Source: Pardosa pseudoannulata (taxonomy: Eukaryota; Arthropoda; Arachnida; Araneae; Lycosidae). Taken from it: a stretch of DNA of 64,000 bases. The stretch's first letter is position 1. Every line of letters starts with the position of its first letter. Below are positions 1-11,188 of the stretch, piece by piece. The stretch lies in NCBI GenBank assembly GCA_032207245.1, contig CM063499.1:86078466-86142465 (forward strand), given 5' to 3'. A model generated the notes under the pieces. The model ran no database searches. It was given only the letters and a program-made list of their open reading frames with translations, and had not been told where the DNA came from. A program made the position numbers and the translations under genes.

Positions 1-960
1 ATTTAATAAGTATAACATTTTATTTATAATAACATTAATATCATTGTAATATTTAAAATATACAAGAACATTTAACGTTAATAGTGCCAAATTATTAAGC
101 CCTGCTATGTCTTCCGATTAATTCTAAATTAAGCTTGTCGTGTAATATGCAACCCTGCGCTTGAATCTTTGCATATATTTACAAACTTTAACATTAGGAG
201 ACAGACCAATAAAAATTTTGCAAAAGAAATATTAACGTTAAGACAAGAAATTATCAAACAATACGCTGGTGTTTTAAAATTACACTTCTAGCACTCTAAA
301 TTTAATTTTATATTTAGCACTCTAAATTTCAATTAAATTAAATCATTTTTAATATTTAAAATATACAAGAACATTCAACGTTAATAGCACCAAATTCATT
401 TATTCTAGGGGTAATCAATCAATGCTATGTCTTGAGATTATTTCTAAATTAAATTTTCCGTGTAATATGCAACCCTATGTTTGAATCTTTGCATTTATTT
501 ACAAGCCTTAACTTTAGGTGATGGACCATTAAAAATTTTTGCAAAGGAAATATTAACGTTGTAAAACAAGAAATTATCAAACAATACGCTGGTGATTTAA
601 AATTACACTTCTAGCAATCTAAATTTAATTTTATATTTAGCACTCTAAATTTCAATTAAATTAAATCATTTTTAATATTTAAAATATACAAGAACATTCA
701 ACGTTAATAGTGCCAAATTCATTTATTCTAGGGGTAATTAATCAATGCTATGTCTTGAGATTATTTCTAAATTAAATTTTCCGTGTAATATGCAACCCTA
801 TGTTTGAATCTTTGCATTTATTTACAAGCCTTAACTTTAGGTGATGGACCATTGAAAATTTTTGCAAAGGAAATATTAACGTTGTAAAACAAGAAATTAT
901 CAAACAATACGCTGGTATTTTAAAATTACACTTCTAGCAAAATAAATTTAATTTAGCTAG
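1..960. repeat. Tandem repeat, unit about 300-325 bp, about 3 copies
   Basis: The same AT-rich block recurs three times: the word tacaagaacattcaacgtta or a close variant appears near 61, 363 and 687, each time followed by the same text (tgctatgtctt..., aatatgcaaccct..., caatacgctggt, acacttctagca). The second and third copies are much closer to each other than to the first. The array runs off the left edge of the window, so its full length is unknown. No coding capacity is visible. Confidence 0.85.
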
Positions 961-1435
961 TTGAATTATCCATTGAAAATTATAGTTTTTTAACACATTT
1001 TCTGGTACATTTCAGCGAATTGTACTCATTTTAGTTATTCAGTTAATCTCAATAGATGAAAATTATTTCACTTTTTAACCAACATTTCGTATTTGATAGA
1101 AATATATAAACAAATTATAAATAGTATATAAATCGACCATGATTTTGTAAACAAAAAATATATTTTTAGTATGAATTCTGATAATGCGTTAGAAGGTTTC
1201 ATAATTATCTTCGTTAAATTCACTCATTTTCACAAGGATAGATAAAAAGTTAATTTTGAATCTAAATTGATTTTTTAATCCACCTTCCCGTTCTGTGGTT
1301 CCGCGTTGACTAATGTAAAAACTAGTTTTTAATTGTCTAAATTTTTCGAGAATCTATGTAGTAGACAAGAACATTCGGCTTCCTTTTTCCTGTATATACC
1401 GTTATTTTTATACCCACAAACAAACCATGTTGTTA
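961..1435. other. AT-rich intronic sequence, nothing recognised
   Basis: Low-complexity AT-rich DNA upstream of the first visible exon. I see no exon-like segment, RNA gene or repeat unit here. Confidence 0.5.
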
Positions 1436-1606
1436 CACTAACCCGTACTAGTACGGGACCCGCGCTCAAGTTACCAATCGTCAGAAAACGTACTAGTACA
1501 TGTCCCACACTCAAGTATCAATCGTCAGATAACGTACTAGTATGTGTCCTACGCTCAAGTATGAATCGTCAGATAACGTACTAGTACGTGTCCCGCATAC
1601 AATGTG
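1436..1606. repeat. Short tandem repeat with CGTACTAGTACG palindromes (possible piggyBac end)
   Basis: About four copies of a ~45 bp unit, each built on the palindrome CGTACTAGTACG or a variant and followed by tcaagtatcaatcgtcaga. The right edge, read on the minus strand, begins TTAACACATTGTATGCGG. That resembles the TTAACACTTGGCATGCGG end of the piggyBac-like element at 50895, and the block at 53746-53786 is a close relative. I read it as the end of a degraded piggyBac-type element; the other end was not found. Confidence 0.5.
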
Positions 1607-1609
1607 TTA

Positions 1610-2462
1610 AAATCTGAGAATCGATGATCAAGAACTTTGGAACATTACTTAATATTCTTCTATTAGTAGTATTTTAAATTATTATGTATCAAATTATTAT
1701 AGATCAATTTAATGTCAAACACAAATGTTCTGGAATAAATTAGGGTTTATTTCTACACTTTAAATTTAATTTAAGATTACCACTGGGATTTGAATTGCAA
1801 AGGACTGTTTAATTTCAACAACAGCTATTGTAACAGTTTTCATCACCAAGAACTTTAAGTTTTCTCCTATTAATATGTCTAAATAAACCTGTTATATATT
1901 CCTTATCGGTAATTAATTATCTACACGAAGCTTCCTCCCTTTTTAAAAATATAGCATTTATATATTCTGGACTGCCAGATAAGTGTTATGATAAACTCAT
2001 CTCTTTGGACTGCTGACAGCTTGTAGCACAGTATATTCTAAACTGCATTTTGGAAGTGCAAGAGATGAGTTATAAAGCTAATACGTTCTTTCATAAGCTC
2101 TGGAAGGAATGCACTTTTAGTAATTCTCTGAATTACTCTGCCTGTGTTCATTGCCAATTGTCGTGTTGACTCCGTGGTTTGTGCCTACCCTTGTACCTAT
2201 GACATTGATCTTGATTTGCACGATGAAATCCTTGCGATGATTTGCATGTCTGCATTTTTGCCAACTCTTCCCTCTGTGGGAAGAAGTAAGGTTGGTCTGT
2301 CTGAACCGACTCATGTCTTGTCTTTTGTTTTTAGTTTCCTATCTTGCATGATTCTTCTGGTTATGGCCTTGAACCAGAATTGATTATTATAGACTTATTT
2401 AGCGTTCCTTGAGCGTTTTCATTTTGAATATGATACTAAAAGCAATCCGCTTTTATTTCCAG
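1610..2462. other. Intronic sequence before the first visible exon
   Basis: AT-rich sequence with a somewhat GC-richer patch at about 2100-2390. That patch has short open frames on both strands, but neither resembles a known domain and neither is flanked by convincing splice sites. No feature is supported. Confidence 0.4.
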
Positions 2463-2519
2463 ATGTGGATTCTATCCCCACTCAGCTGCATCCCCCCTTG
2501 GTGAAAGTTACTTCCGCCG
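2463..2519 (+). CDS. SRCIN1/KIAA1217-like protein, exon A (partial gene)
   Basis: A 57-base internal exon between a polypyrimidine acceptor (ttttatttccag) and a good donor (g|gtaagac). It starts with two bases completing a codon and ends with one base, so it is a phase 1/phase 1 exon. It encodes a proline-rich 18-codon piece (VDSIPTQLHPPLVKVTSA). Its last base G plus the AT opening the next exon makes an Asp codon, so the two fuse in frame. This is probably part of the low-complexity, proline/serine-rich linker before the conserved coiled-coil region. On its own the segment is too short and too poorly conserved to identify. The call rests on its splice sites, its higher GC than the surroundings, and its exact phase match with exon B. 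Confidence 0.6.
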
Positions 2520-2835
2520 GTAAGACTTAATTAAATATGAAACCCACAAGTTTTTTTCCCTCCCTCCCCCGTCGAAAACAAAACGCTTTCAGACACGATG
2601 AAGCCCCCGATATCATCAGTCTTTGTCCAAAGATGGACTATCTATTACAAGATTCAAAATTACTTCTTGCAGACGAATTTTCACAATAGTCGAGAAATAT
2701 TTGACACTTATCAGCATCCTAAATAATTCTAATATTCACTGCTTCTCACAGGTAAGTAACTAAAAATCTGAGTAGAACAACCAATGATCAACAAAATAGC
2801 AACAAGTTATTTTTCTTAATCATATCTACTCAATC

Positions 2836-4415
2836 TATTATACAATATTAGTATAAAGAATAATGTTTTGGACTTTGGAGATATGATAACAAAGGAGAAG
2901 CATCTTAAAATTACACACTTCATACAATCTTTGTATAAAGAATAATCTTTTGGACTTTCGGAATAGGATAACAAAAGAGAAACATCTTAAAATTATGCAC
3001 TTTATGCCATCTTAGTATAAAGAATAATACTTTGAACTTTGAGTATATGAGAACAAAGGACAAACATCTCAAAATTACGCACTTTATACAATCTTTGTAT
3101 GAAGAATAGCCTTCTGGACTATCTGAATAGTATAACAAAGGAGAAACATCTTTAAATTATGCACTTTATACCATCTTAGTATAAAGAATAATTCTTTGGA
3201 TTTTGGGGATATGCTAACAAAGGAGAAACATCTTAAAATTATGCACTTTATGCCATCTTAGTATAAAGAATAATCCTTTGAAGTTTGAGGATATGATAAC
3301 AAAGGAGAAACATCTTTAAATTATGCACTTTATACCATCTTAGTATAAAGAATAATTCTTTGGATTTTGGGGATATGCTAACAAAGGAGAAACATCTTAA
3401 AATTATGCACTTTATGCCATCTTAGTATAAAGAATAATTCTTTGGATTTTGGGGATATGCTAACAAAGGAGAAACATCTTAAAATTATGCACTTTATGCC
3501 ATCTTAGTATAAAGAATAATCCTTTGAAGTTTGAGGATATGATAACAAAGGATAAACATCTTAAAATTATGCACTTTATGCCATCTTAGTATAAAGAATA
3601 ATCCTTTGAAGTTTGAGGATATGATAACAAAGGTGAAACATCTTAAAATTATGCGCTTTATACAATCTTTGTATAAAGAATAATCCTTTGGACTTTCGAA
3701 ATAGGATAACAAAGGTGAAACATCTTAAAATTAAGCACTTTATACAATCTTAGTATAAAAAATAATCCTTTGAACTTTGGGGATAGGATAACAAAATAGA
3801 AAATCTTAGAATTATGCACTTTATACAATCTTAGCATAAAGAATAACCCTTTGGACTTGGGATATATGATAACAAAGGAAAAACATCTTAAATTATGTAC
3901 TTTATACAATACTAATATAAATAATAATCTTTTGGACATTCGGAATAGGATAACAAAGGAGAAACATCTTTAAATTATGCACTTTATGCCATCTTAGTAT
4001 AAAGAATAATCCTTTGAAATTTGAGGATATGATAACAAAGGATAAACATCTTAAAATTATGCACTTTATACAATTTTTGTGTAAAGAATAATCCTTTTGA
4101 CTTTGGGGATATGATAACAAAAGAAAAACATCTTAAAATTATGCACTTTATATAATCTTAGTATAAAAAATAATCCTTTGAACTTTGGGTATATGATAAA
4201 AAGGAGAAACAACTTAGAATTATGCATTTTATACAATCTTAGTATAAAGAATAATCTTTGAAATTTGGGTTTATGATAACAAAGGAGAAACATCTTAAAA
4301 TTATGTTCTTTATACCATCTTAATATAAAGAATAATTTTTTGGATTTTGGGGATATACAAAGGAGAAACATCTTAAAATTATACACTTTATGCAATCTTA
4401 GTACAATAAAGAATA
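2836..4415. repeat. AT-rich tandem array, unit about 82 bp, about 19 copies
   Basis: A diverged direct repeat. Each unit contains, in order, acaaaggagaaacatctta, attatgcactttat, ccatcttagtataaagaat and a variable ggatatgat segment. Neighbouring units differ by substitutions and small indels, and some adjacent units are nearly identical (for example around 3170-3500), which points to local re-duplication. The small minus-strand open frames across it are a by-product of the repeat; their amino-acid periodicity follows the DNA unit. It lies wholly inside the intron between exons A and B. Confidence 0.93.
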
Positions 4416-4858
4416 ATCCAAAACAAGTTTTTACCAAGATGATCGTATCAGCTATAAATATTTGACTCTGTGCACAGGACGTATATATTTCAACATTAAA
4501 AACTGGACAGTGCATGAAATTACATCACTTATGATTATTGATATATCACTTATGAAATTAGTTTTACCATACAATATATGATGACCCAGAGGTGTAATAC
4601 AAAACATGAAAAATGTGCTCATTTTATCAAGAAATTTAAAAACCATTCAAAGGATAAAAAAATTAATTTGGAAAATATTCAAAATAATATAGGACTGGAT
4701 ACCTTTTTGGAGAATTTTTATGATTTTTTATATTAAATTTGAGATACAGATTTTAAAAAGGTAAAAAGAAAAACATCTTTTAAAATTCTTTTGAACATTA
4801 TTTTTTTTCTAATCAAGAATTGCTGCTAACGAAATTGTTTTTATAATCTTTTTTTCAG

Positions 4859-4945
4859 ATCGCGAACCCCGGTCCAAACCTGCCCCACCCCCGAAGCCGA
4901 GTTCCCTGTCAGAGCGACAACATTCTGCATCCCCTCCCACAAAAG
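4859..4945 (+). CDS. SRCIN1/KIAA1217-like protein, exon B (Pro/Ser-rich linker)
   Basis: An 87-base exon after a long polypyrimidine tract (ctttttttcag) with donor aaaag|gtagca; phase 1 in, phase 1 out. Together with the G carried over from exon A it encodes 29 residues rich in Pro, Ser and Lys. These include PAPPPKPSS, an SH3-ligand-like proline run, then LSERQHSASPPTK. Members of this family are adaptor/scaffold proteins with proline-rich SH3-binding segments, so the motif fits, but any binding role here is inference. GC content is far above the flanking intron. The carried-over G joins the AG of exon C to give Glu, keeping the frame. Confidence 0.75.
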
Positions 4946-4949
4946 GTAG

Positions 4950-5180
4950 CAAGTACCAATTTCAGTACATTTCTTCTTTCATACACTTCAATTTTTTTTA
5001 TTCCTTTCAGTTATAAGGTAACTAATCATGTTCAAATCATAATTTAACCTTTTCTGCTTTATATTAATTTACCTTCATCTAATTAGTCTAGTCCAAACTG
5101 TTTCCATTATATCAATTTATTTCTGAACTAGCAATATTGAATGAGTTCAACAAGCGGGAATAAGTGAACAATAATAAGTA
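4950..5180. other. Intronic sequence
   Basis: Ordinary AT-rich intron. A ~25 bp segment just left of the Tc1 element (aatgagttcaacaagcggga, from about 5139) recurs imperfectly just right of it (aatgagttgaacaagcgtga, from about 6695). This is a short direct repeat flanking the insertion, well beyond the 2 bp TA duplication expected of a Tc1 element. Confidence 0.5.
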
Positions 5181-6691
5181 CACTGGTGTGCAAAACTTAA
5201 GCAACAGTTGGGTTTTTTGCCATAACTCCACGAGAAATCATCTGAGAGACATGAAATTCAGAAATGAGGGAGAGTATTATGTATGTAAAGGATGACGAAA
5301 GCATCGGCTCTGAAAATGGAATACAATGCATTCGATATGGAATCAAACAAAAACAAGCTTTATTGAATTTATAGTATCGTGACTCATGATTGTTTATCAA
5401 AGAGGAAGAACAACAAGCAGGTGTTCCTTAACGTGGGATATGCCCTCCCCTAACTGCAATGGTTTCTTCGCACCGTCTCCGCATACCCAGAACCAGCTGG
5501 TCCAGCATTTCTTGATGTAGGAGTGCCCGTTCTGCAATCAGCATCTGTTTGAGTTGTTGGCTGTTCTCAGAAGTATGTAAGCAATGCATCTCCCCAAACC
5601 ATCCCACCTATGTTCGATGGGATTTAAATCACGGGAGTAAGCTGGCTAATCCATTAGAGTGATATGGTCACTTTCCAGTAGCTCCTCAACAGCAAGAGTC
5701 CGGTGTGTTTGTGTATTGTCTGCATTACTGTTGCCAGACGCCTTCATACAGGGGACTTATTCTCCCACCTGGCCTGAACGCTGCCTCCCGTTGAAAGTTG
5801 GCCACCGACGCCATCGTTTACAGTGGTGCAGAGATCACAAATACTGGACAACTGATCAATAGAGTCGTGGTCTCTTTACCGATGAAAGTCGGTTCAGTAC
5901 CAGAAGCGATTCTCAACGCATTTAGATTTGGAGAGAGGTCGGGATCCGGTTTTATCCTAAACATCAAGGAAAGACTCCGTTACGGTGGTCCTGGAGTTCT
6001 TGTATGGGGAGGCATTATACTGAATGGGCGAACTGAGCTCCACGTTTTCTGACAGAGGTTCTGTAACCGGGGATCGCTATTGTGAAGAGGTACTCCTTCT
6101 CAATGCGCGTCTCTTTCGAGGTGCCATTGGCTTAGACCTCATTTTTATGGATGACAATGCACGGCAACATCGGACTCTTGCTGTTGATGAGCTACTGGAA
6201 AGTGACCATATGACTCGAATGGATTGGACAACTTACTCCCCTGATTTAAATCCCATCGAACATGTGTGGGATGCTTTGGGGAGACTCATTGCAGCCCGCC
6301 TACATCCTCCGGAGAAAACCCAACCACTCAAACAGATGCTGATTCCGGAATGGGCACTCCTACCGCAAGAAATGTTGGACCAGCTGATTCTGAGTATGCG
6401 GAGCAACCACTGCAGTTTAAGGGAGGGGATATTCCCTATTAAGGAACATTTGCTTGTTGTTCTTCCTCTTGGATAGACAATTGTGAGTCACGATATTATT
6501 TGTTCAATAAAGCTTGTTTTTGTTTGATTCCATACCGTATGCACTGTATTCTTTTTCCAGCGCCGATGCTTTCGTCATCCTTTACGTCCATAACACTCTT
6601 CCTCATTTTTGAATTTCATGTCCCTCAGATGATTTCTCATGGAGTTATGGCAAAAAAAACCAACCTGTTGCTTAAGTTTTGCACACTATTG
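5181..6691 (+). mobile_element. Tc1-like DNA transposon, fold-back derivative
   Basis: The element is bounded by TA dinucleotides and by inverted ends (CACTGGTGTGCAAAACTTAA on the left; its complement ends the right side). On the right, 6024-6476 encodes the C-terminal part of a DD34E-type transposase. It includes the second catalytic Asp in MDDNARQHR and the Glu in SPDLNPIEHVWDALG, preceded by the interrupted frame 5798-6052. The left ~550 bp is not the normal 5' end: it is an inverted copy of the right ~560 bp, transposase C-terminus included (the block at 5400-5720 complements 6160-6470). The N-terminal DNA-binding half of the transposase is missing, so the copy is defective. It lies in the intron between exons B and C. 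Confidence 0.88.
6024..6476 (+). pseudogene. Tc1 transposase C-terminal fragment
   Basis: A 150-codon open frame carrying the last two catalytic residues of a DD34E Tc1 transposase: Asp in the MDDNARQH segment and Glu in NPIEHVWDAL, 34 residues further on as expected. The first catalytic Asp and the paired helix-turn-helix domain are absent. The overlapping frame 5798-6052 carries the preceding part in another phase (GSGFILNIKERLRYGGPGVLVWGGI resembles the segment before the second Asp), so there is at least one frameshift near 6030-6050. It is not functional on its own. Confidence 0.85.
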
Positions 6692-6819
6692 TAAATGAGT
6701 TGAACAAGCGTGAAATGCAACTATTCAATAAAATCGCCATTTGCCACTATGTCAATAAAACATTCTATCAAGAAGGCACATATTGATCCCATTTGAGTTT
6801 TTTTTATCATGTCTATCTA

Positions 6820-7200
6820 TTGGGATTTTAGTATGGTGGTTGATACAGTGGAGAGAGTCATCGACAAGCCAAAGAGCTCAATCGTGACTTCCACAGTATA
6901 CGACATAAAGTGCTTTTGATGCTTCATACCAATGGCTGAGGATTACGATTGGTTACTCTACCATCAGACGGTATCTTAAAGGGATAGAGATCAGTCCTGA
7001 CCTCTTGTGTCGTCTTGAGGAGGAGACCACTCGTCATATATTGTGTGATTGCGAGTTTTTCTCGGCTCTTAGGTTTGATGACTTTGGTCACCACCTTCTT
7101 GAGCCTTGGAAGCTGCAGAATATTTCCGTCAGTTGTTTGTTGAGGTTTTCTTTCGCCAATGGTGATCTTATGTTCCGTTTTCTTGAGTACGGGTAAAACA
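6820..7200 (+). mobile_element. Non-LTR retrotransposon (LINE) ORF2 C-terminal fragment
   Basis: After one in-frame adjustment this reads IRRYLKGIEISPDLLC, then RLEEETTRHILCDCEFFSAL. This is the typical end of a non-LTR retrotransposon ORF2, where a Cys/His motif (C-x-EEET-x2-H-IL-x-C-x-C) follows the reverse transcriptase/RNase H region. The fragment is 5'-truncated and has no preserved tail. It ends about 100 bp upstream of exon C, so it sits very near the acceptor of a coding exon. Confidence 0.7.
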
Positions 7201-7301
7201 GGTAATTAGACGGGTAGTTACTTTAGTATTAATATGTGACTGAATTACCTTGAAGCCTGTACCGTGTTTCTCTTTTTCTAACACATTTGTTCCTTTCCCA
7301 G

Positions 7302-7456
7302 AGTTCCGGGTGAGCGTCGAGATGTACAGTCAGCTGAGGCATCTGCGGAAACAAACCAAGGACCTGAGGCTGGAGGTGCGAAACCTACGTAGGATCGCCC
7401 AGTCGCAGGCGCTAACCGCCAAGGAGACAGTCAGGGAAACCTGCCTTAAAATCAAG
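7302..7456 (+). CDS. SRCIN1/KIAA1217-like protein, exon C (start of conserved coiled-coil region)
   Basis: A 155-base exon with acceptor cctttcccag and donor atcaag|gtaccc; phase 1 in, phase 0 out. It encodes EFRVSVEMYSQLRHLRKQ, then a basic/acidic helical stretch (KDLRLEVRNLRRIAQSQA), then LTAKETVRETCLKIK. The heptad-like spacing of Leu/Val/Ile and the dense Lys/Arg/Glu content indicate a coiled coil. From memory, the LRLEVRxLRRxAQxQALxAxE-type segment is one of the best conserved parts of SRCIN1/KIAA1217 and arthropod CG32809-type proteins, which link membrane/adhesion signalling to the actin cytoskeleton; they share similarity with AIP3/Bud6. It joins exon D in phase. GC is near 55% against roughly 30% around it, consistent with selection on the coding sequence. 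Confidence 0.88.
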
Positions 7457-8440
7457 GTACCCGAAACTCTCAAATTACATTAATTTTACGATCATACTCT
7501 GAATTTTGTTTAATCAGAAAGGGAAAATACTATAATTAAGGGAATATGGTATCAGCGAAAAACCCGGGGCTTTTTTTCGATATATAATGATATATAACTA
7601 ACAAGAAGAATCCAATTGCTTTTCTTAACCCATTAGCTGGTCCATTTCTCACAAGAACTATCTAATGTAGCCTCCGAATTAACCCACTAAGCGGTTCGCA
7701 CGTACAATTCCGCCAAACCGATGATGTCTTCATAGCGCTTCTCACGTACAATTTTAGACCTCCAAAAATATTCCGAAAATGAATGTAATGTACATTTCTG
7801 CCAGTATTTTTCCCCATGGAGTTTTGAGGCAGGAGGGTCAGGTCGATTGTTTAGGAACTGCACCTCTTTTTGACTGACATTTATTGAGGGATGCACCCCT
7901 AGTCCCTGAGGCACAAAGACGCTGACAGTTTTTCATGGCTTTGTAAATCTCTATTTCGAAGTATTTCATTTGCGGTAACAGATGTATCTCTAATTGCACC
8001 ACTTAAATATCTTGGATGATTTTCATAAAAAATATAAATAATTCTGTTAAAGATGATTTTTTTTTTGTACTTTTATAATCCATTATTTCTTATGGGATGA
8101 TCTTAGAGACTTGCCGAGCTTTATGTGTATTAAAAATTAACAATCTATAATATCTATTTATATATCTTTATAACCTGAAGAAAAGGGACAATAACGAGGG
8201 TGGGTTTCCCGTATTCCATTCTAGTCGACAAAGGGTGAAGAAAAAAATCATAGAACGCTTTGGCCACTGACACAATAAACCTTTAGCGAATATTTTGGAG
8301 ACTTTTTTTCCTCTGTGTGTTCCACTCGGAGGGTTAATTCCAGTTGTTCACCACTTCTGATGGTGACCTTGAAATATAGTTTATGGGTTGCATCCACAAT
8401 CTGGCAACTAAATGAGCCAAACACGTGGATTCATATATAA
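7457..8440. other. Intronic sequence, partly repeat-derived
   Basis: No exon is recognised. The segment around 8330-8410 (complement of gtggatgcaacc, then ggtcaccatcag, then gtgaacaa) matches, in inverted orientation, 53870-53925, so part of this stretch is a dispersed repeat. Confidence 0.5.
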
Positions 8441-8446
8441 GATCAC

Positions 8447-8494
8447 AACAGTGACCCATTAAGGCTACCAAGGTAGCCTTAATGGGTCACTGTT
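8447..8494. repeat. Perfect 23 bp inverted repeat with a 2-base spacer
   Basis: The arm AACAGTGACCCATTAAGGCT+ACC at 8447-8469 is followed by two bases and then by its exact complement at 8472-8494. Transcribed, it would form a 23 bp hairpin with almost no loop. It lies just right of the dispersed repeat at about 8330-8410 and is followed by a third partial copy of the arm (aatgggccttaatgacc). It is probably an internal part of a degraded transposon. Confidence 0.9.
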
Positions 8495-8699
8495 AATGGG
8501 CCTTAATGACCTACGAGAAACTCGTCCGATTTTAATGTTGCCCAAACCACTAGGGGTTGGAATACAGAGGTAAGCTCTGTGGTATTACCTCTGTAATACT
8601 GCAAAGGTAATGGTACAGAGGTAAGCTCGACACTACCAGTAAGAACTGCTCACCCAGATCACTCAGGTACTCCGGGTGCTTGAAGCCCGTACTCACCTA

Positions 8700-9730
8700 T
8701 ACTCTGTGTAAACTCTATAGGCACTTCAAGGTCACTGATTTTTCCCCGAAGACTAACTGTAACTATGGTAACGACAGTTGGAGAAAGACTTTACTCTTTT
8801 TCCCACTGTGTTAACGGGTGTCATGAATCGTGTGTGTGTGTGGGTAAACTTTCTATTCCAAAATTGCACTGTATTAATTATTTTATGATTTTACAAGAAT
8901 TGAAAGAGGTCTAAATGCAATAACAATATTTTGTATAATTTTATTATGTATTTAAAGATTTATGATCTGTTGACACATTTTTAGAAAGTGAAAATTTCTT
9001 TAGAAGGTACAGATTCCTAATGTTTTAGTAAGAATTCTAAATTAAAATAAATTTTTATATTTTTACAAGAACATCAATGATTCATTATAAACTTTTTATA
9101 CATATTGTTAAACTTTTCTTTAAAAACTAAATAAAAAATATTTCCTGTTTTTTAGTTAAACGGCATTTTAAAGGCAGAAAAGGTGACACTTTTGTCGAAA
9201 TCATCTAATTCTGTTACGCGCCTTTTATGTGAAATTTTTTTTTAATATTGTCGCAGTTCTGGATCGGCACAAATTATTTTAGAAATACCACGGGCATCAG
9301 CAGTTGCTTGTTGAGTTTGCGAAAACAATTCCAAAACTGTAGCAACTGGATTGGATTCAACAAGACCTTTCAAGTATCTGTATACGTTAAATATCAGTAT
9401 TTTGGACTGTTTTCTAACATCAAAACTAGCCATTACAGGAAATATTTTATAAAGTGAAAAATTAATAATAAAAATTTAAAATAAATATGAAGCAAAATTT
9501 AAATAAAACAATGAATTAAAAGATAAAAAATGAGAGTAATATCAGATAAGTGCAAAATAAATATCTAAGAGAAGAAAGAAAAGCAAGAACGTATTGGAAT
9601 CAAATCCTCAACTGAAGTGCTGAAAATAAGTGTAAATGCACATGCTTCTTGGTCGCTACCATAGTAACCGATGACTGGGGAAACGAGAAAGTGTGACCTT
9701 GAAGCGCCAATAGATTTTACATGGACTATA
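8700..9730 (-). mobile_element. Degraded DNA transposon with a helix-turn-helix ORF remnant
   Basis: The segment at 8706-8795 (cacttcaaggtcac, ttccccga, aactatggta) is repeated in inverted orientation at about 9645-9725 (ggcgcttcaaggtcac, tttcccc, ttactatggta), so the two look like internal inverted repeats of one element. Between them, 9242-9433 on the minus strand encodes DVRKQSKILIFNVYRYLKGL, then QATADARGISKII. This has the pattern seen at the N-terminus of many arthropod transposon proteins, where a regulatory helix precedes an HTH with QATAxAxGxS. There is no catalytic domain. Exact termini were not determined. Confidence 0.5.
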
Positions 9731-10023
9731 AAGGAGGTGTGTGTCCTTGGGGGAGGATGGAATCATTAAGCGAATCAGTTGCTTTTTCAAAACCTTCAGG
9801 GGTACGAATGATAAGGCCTTGAGTACTTTGTAAAAGTACCAGTATATAAATCATATACGCGTTTATAAAGTTCATCTTGGATAAATAAATGTATACATTT
9901 GTTCAACTATTACTGAAATGTTCTACTCATAATTTATTATTTGATGTATATTTTTATGAAATTTCAGTCCCAAATAGTTCATTAACACTTCAAGTTTGTT
10001 CTTAAGTGATCTCTTTGTGACAG

Positions 10024-10139
10024 ACAATGTTAGCAGCTGCCCAGATGGGAGAAGAACACGTTTGTGCAGAAAGACTCAAAGTTTCCCGGGAGGAAGAACT
10101 GTACCGTCAGGACGTGAACCACCTCGAAAAGGACCTGCT
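10024..10139 (+). CDS. SRCIN1/KIAA1217-like protein, exon D (coiled coil)
   Basis: A 116-base exon with acceptor tttgtgacag and donor ct|gtgagt; phase 0 in, phase 2 out. It encodes TMLAAAQMGEEHVCAERLKV, then SREEELYRQDVNHLEKDL and the first two bases of a Leu codon. The two bases CT plus C from exon E complete the Leu. The charge pattern (EEExxYxxDxxxLEKDLxELE across the junction) continues the helical coiled coil of exon C without a break or proline. No cysteine or active-site motif stands out; the role is structural/scaffolding by family. Start and end are fixed by splice sites and by phase agreement on both sides. Confidence 0.87.
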
Positions 10140-10249
10140 GTGAGTAACCGCCTTTTGTAGCGAGGTCCACATTCTTTCTTAAGTTAACCCTATCGCACTC
10201 TTTATTGTATGGTAATATGAAGAAAAAAATCAATTTGTGAATTACTCGT

Positions 10250-11060
10250 CTTTAAATATGTATCCTTATATCTATATTATGTGCATGGTTTCCGCTCACC
10301 TGGAAAGTCAGGGAAAATCATGGATTTAGACAATGGATTAATTTTGTCATGGAAAGTCTTGATTATTCCAGAAAATGAGTAAAAGTCATGGAAATTTATG
10401 GATCCGCTAAACTACCGATTAAAAAAATGCATTGAATTGTTTAATTCTATTTTTACTTGTTATTTGGGTGAAGTTACTGAGTTTGGTGTTTATGTATTAT
10501 CCTATTGACCCTATTGCCAATTAAACTTTGTTCACCAAGGAAACTCAAAGCAAGAAAGTTTAATGGGTGGGTAAATATATATTCTGGTTTTTTTCTCAAA
10601 TTGTAGATTAAAATTTTATAATTATAATAATTATTATTTTTAATAAAAATTAGTTAAGATTTTTGCACAAAATATAAGTTTATCTCTAGGGATATTGTAT
10701 ATAAACATTATAGGGTTATATTTGGCTATTATTCATGGTCACCTGGATAATACCAAAGTACCCTGAATTCAAATTGGAAACATTTTGATTGAAAAATTGC
10801 TATAGGATTAAACTTAGGTATGTAGATACAACAATTTATTTTTATGTATGTGAGTTTATTAACACTTATAAAGTAAGTTTATAGTTTTTTTATGATAAAA
10901 TTCCTGTAATTTCTCTAAAAGCATATATTTTATTTGTATGTATATTAGAAGTTTTATTCATATATACTTTAACGAAAACTTTTTAAGGTCATGGAAAATG
11001 ATTCGCTAAATCAGGGAAAGTCATGAAAAGTCGTGGATTTGAAAATTTTTATTTTGGCAG
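10250..11060. repeat. Dispersed 'tcatggaaagtcaggg' repeat flanking an AT-rich core
   Basis: Variants of the phrase tcatggaaa / gtcagggaaa occur several times at 10284-10410 and again at 10988-11040, bracketing an AT-rich core. The two flanks are in the same orientation. This could be an old insertion with related ends or an ancient tandem duplication; I cannot assign a family. Confidence 0.4.
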
Positions 11061-11188
11061 ATACCCTGTATGTGTGACTTTTGGTTTGCTATTGTTGTTT
11101 CTCGTGTCACTTGGACAAACCAAGCACGTGTTAAGGTCAAGGGGTGCGCCTTTCAATGGTGCTTTAATGGTGCTTTAATGAGCACCAT

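Noticed and set aside
3494..4515. A series of minus-strand frames with similar peptides (FFILRLYKVHNFKMF)
   Set aside because: The peptide similarity follows the ~82 bp AT-rich array; the frames break at every few units.
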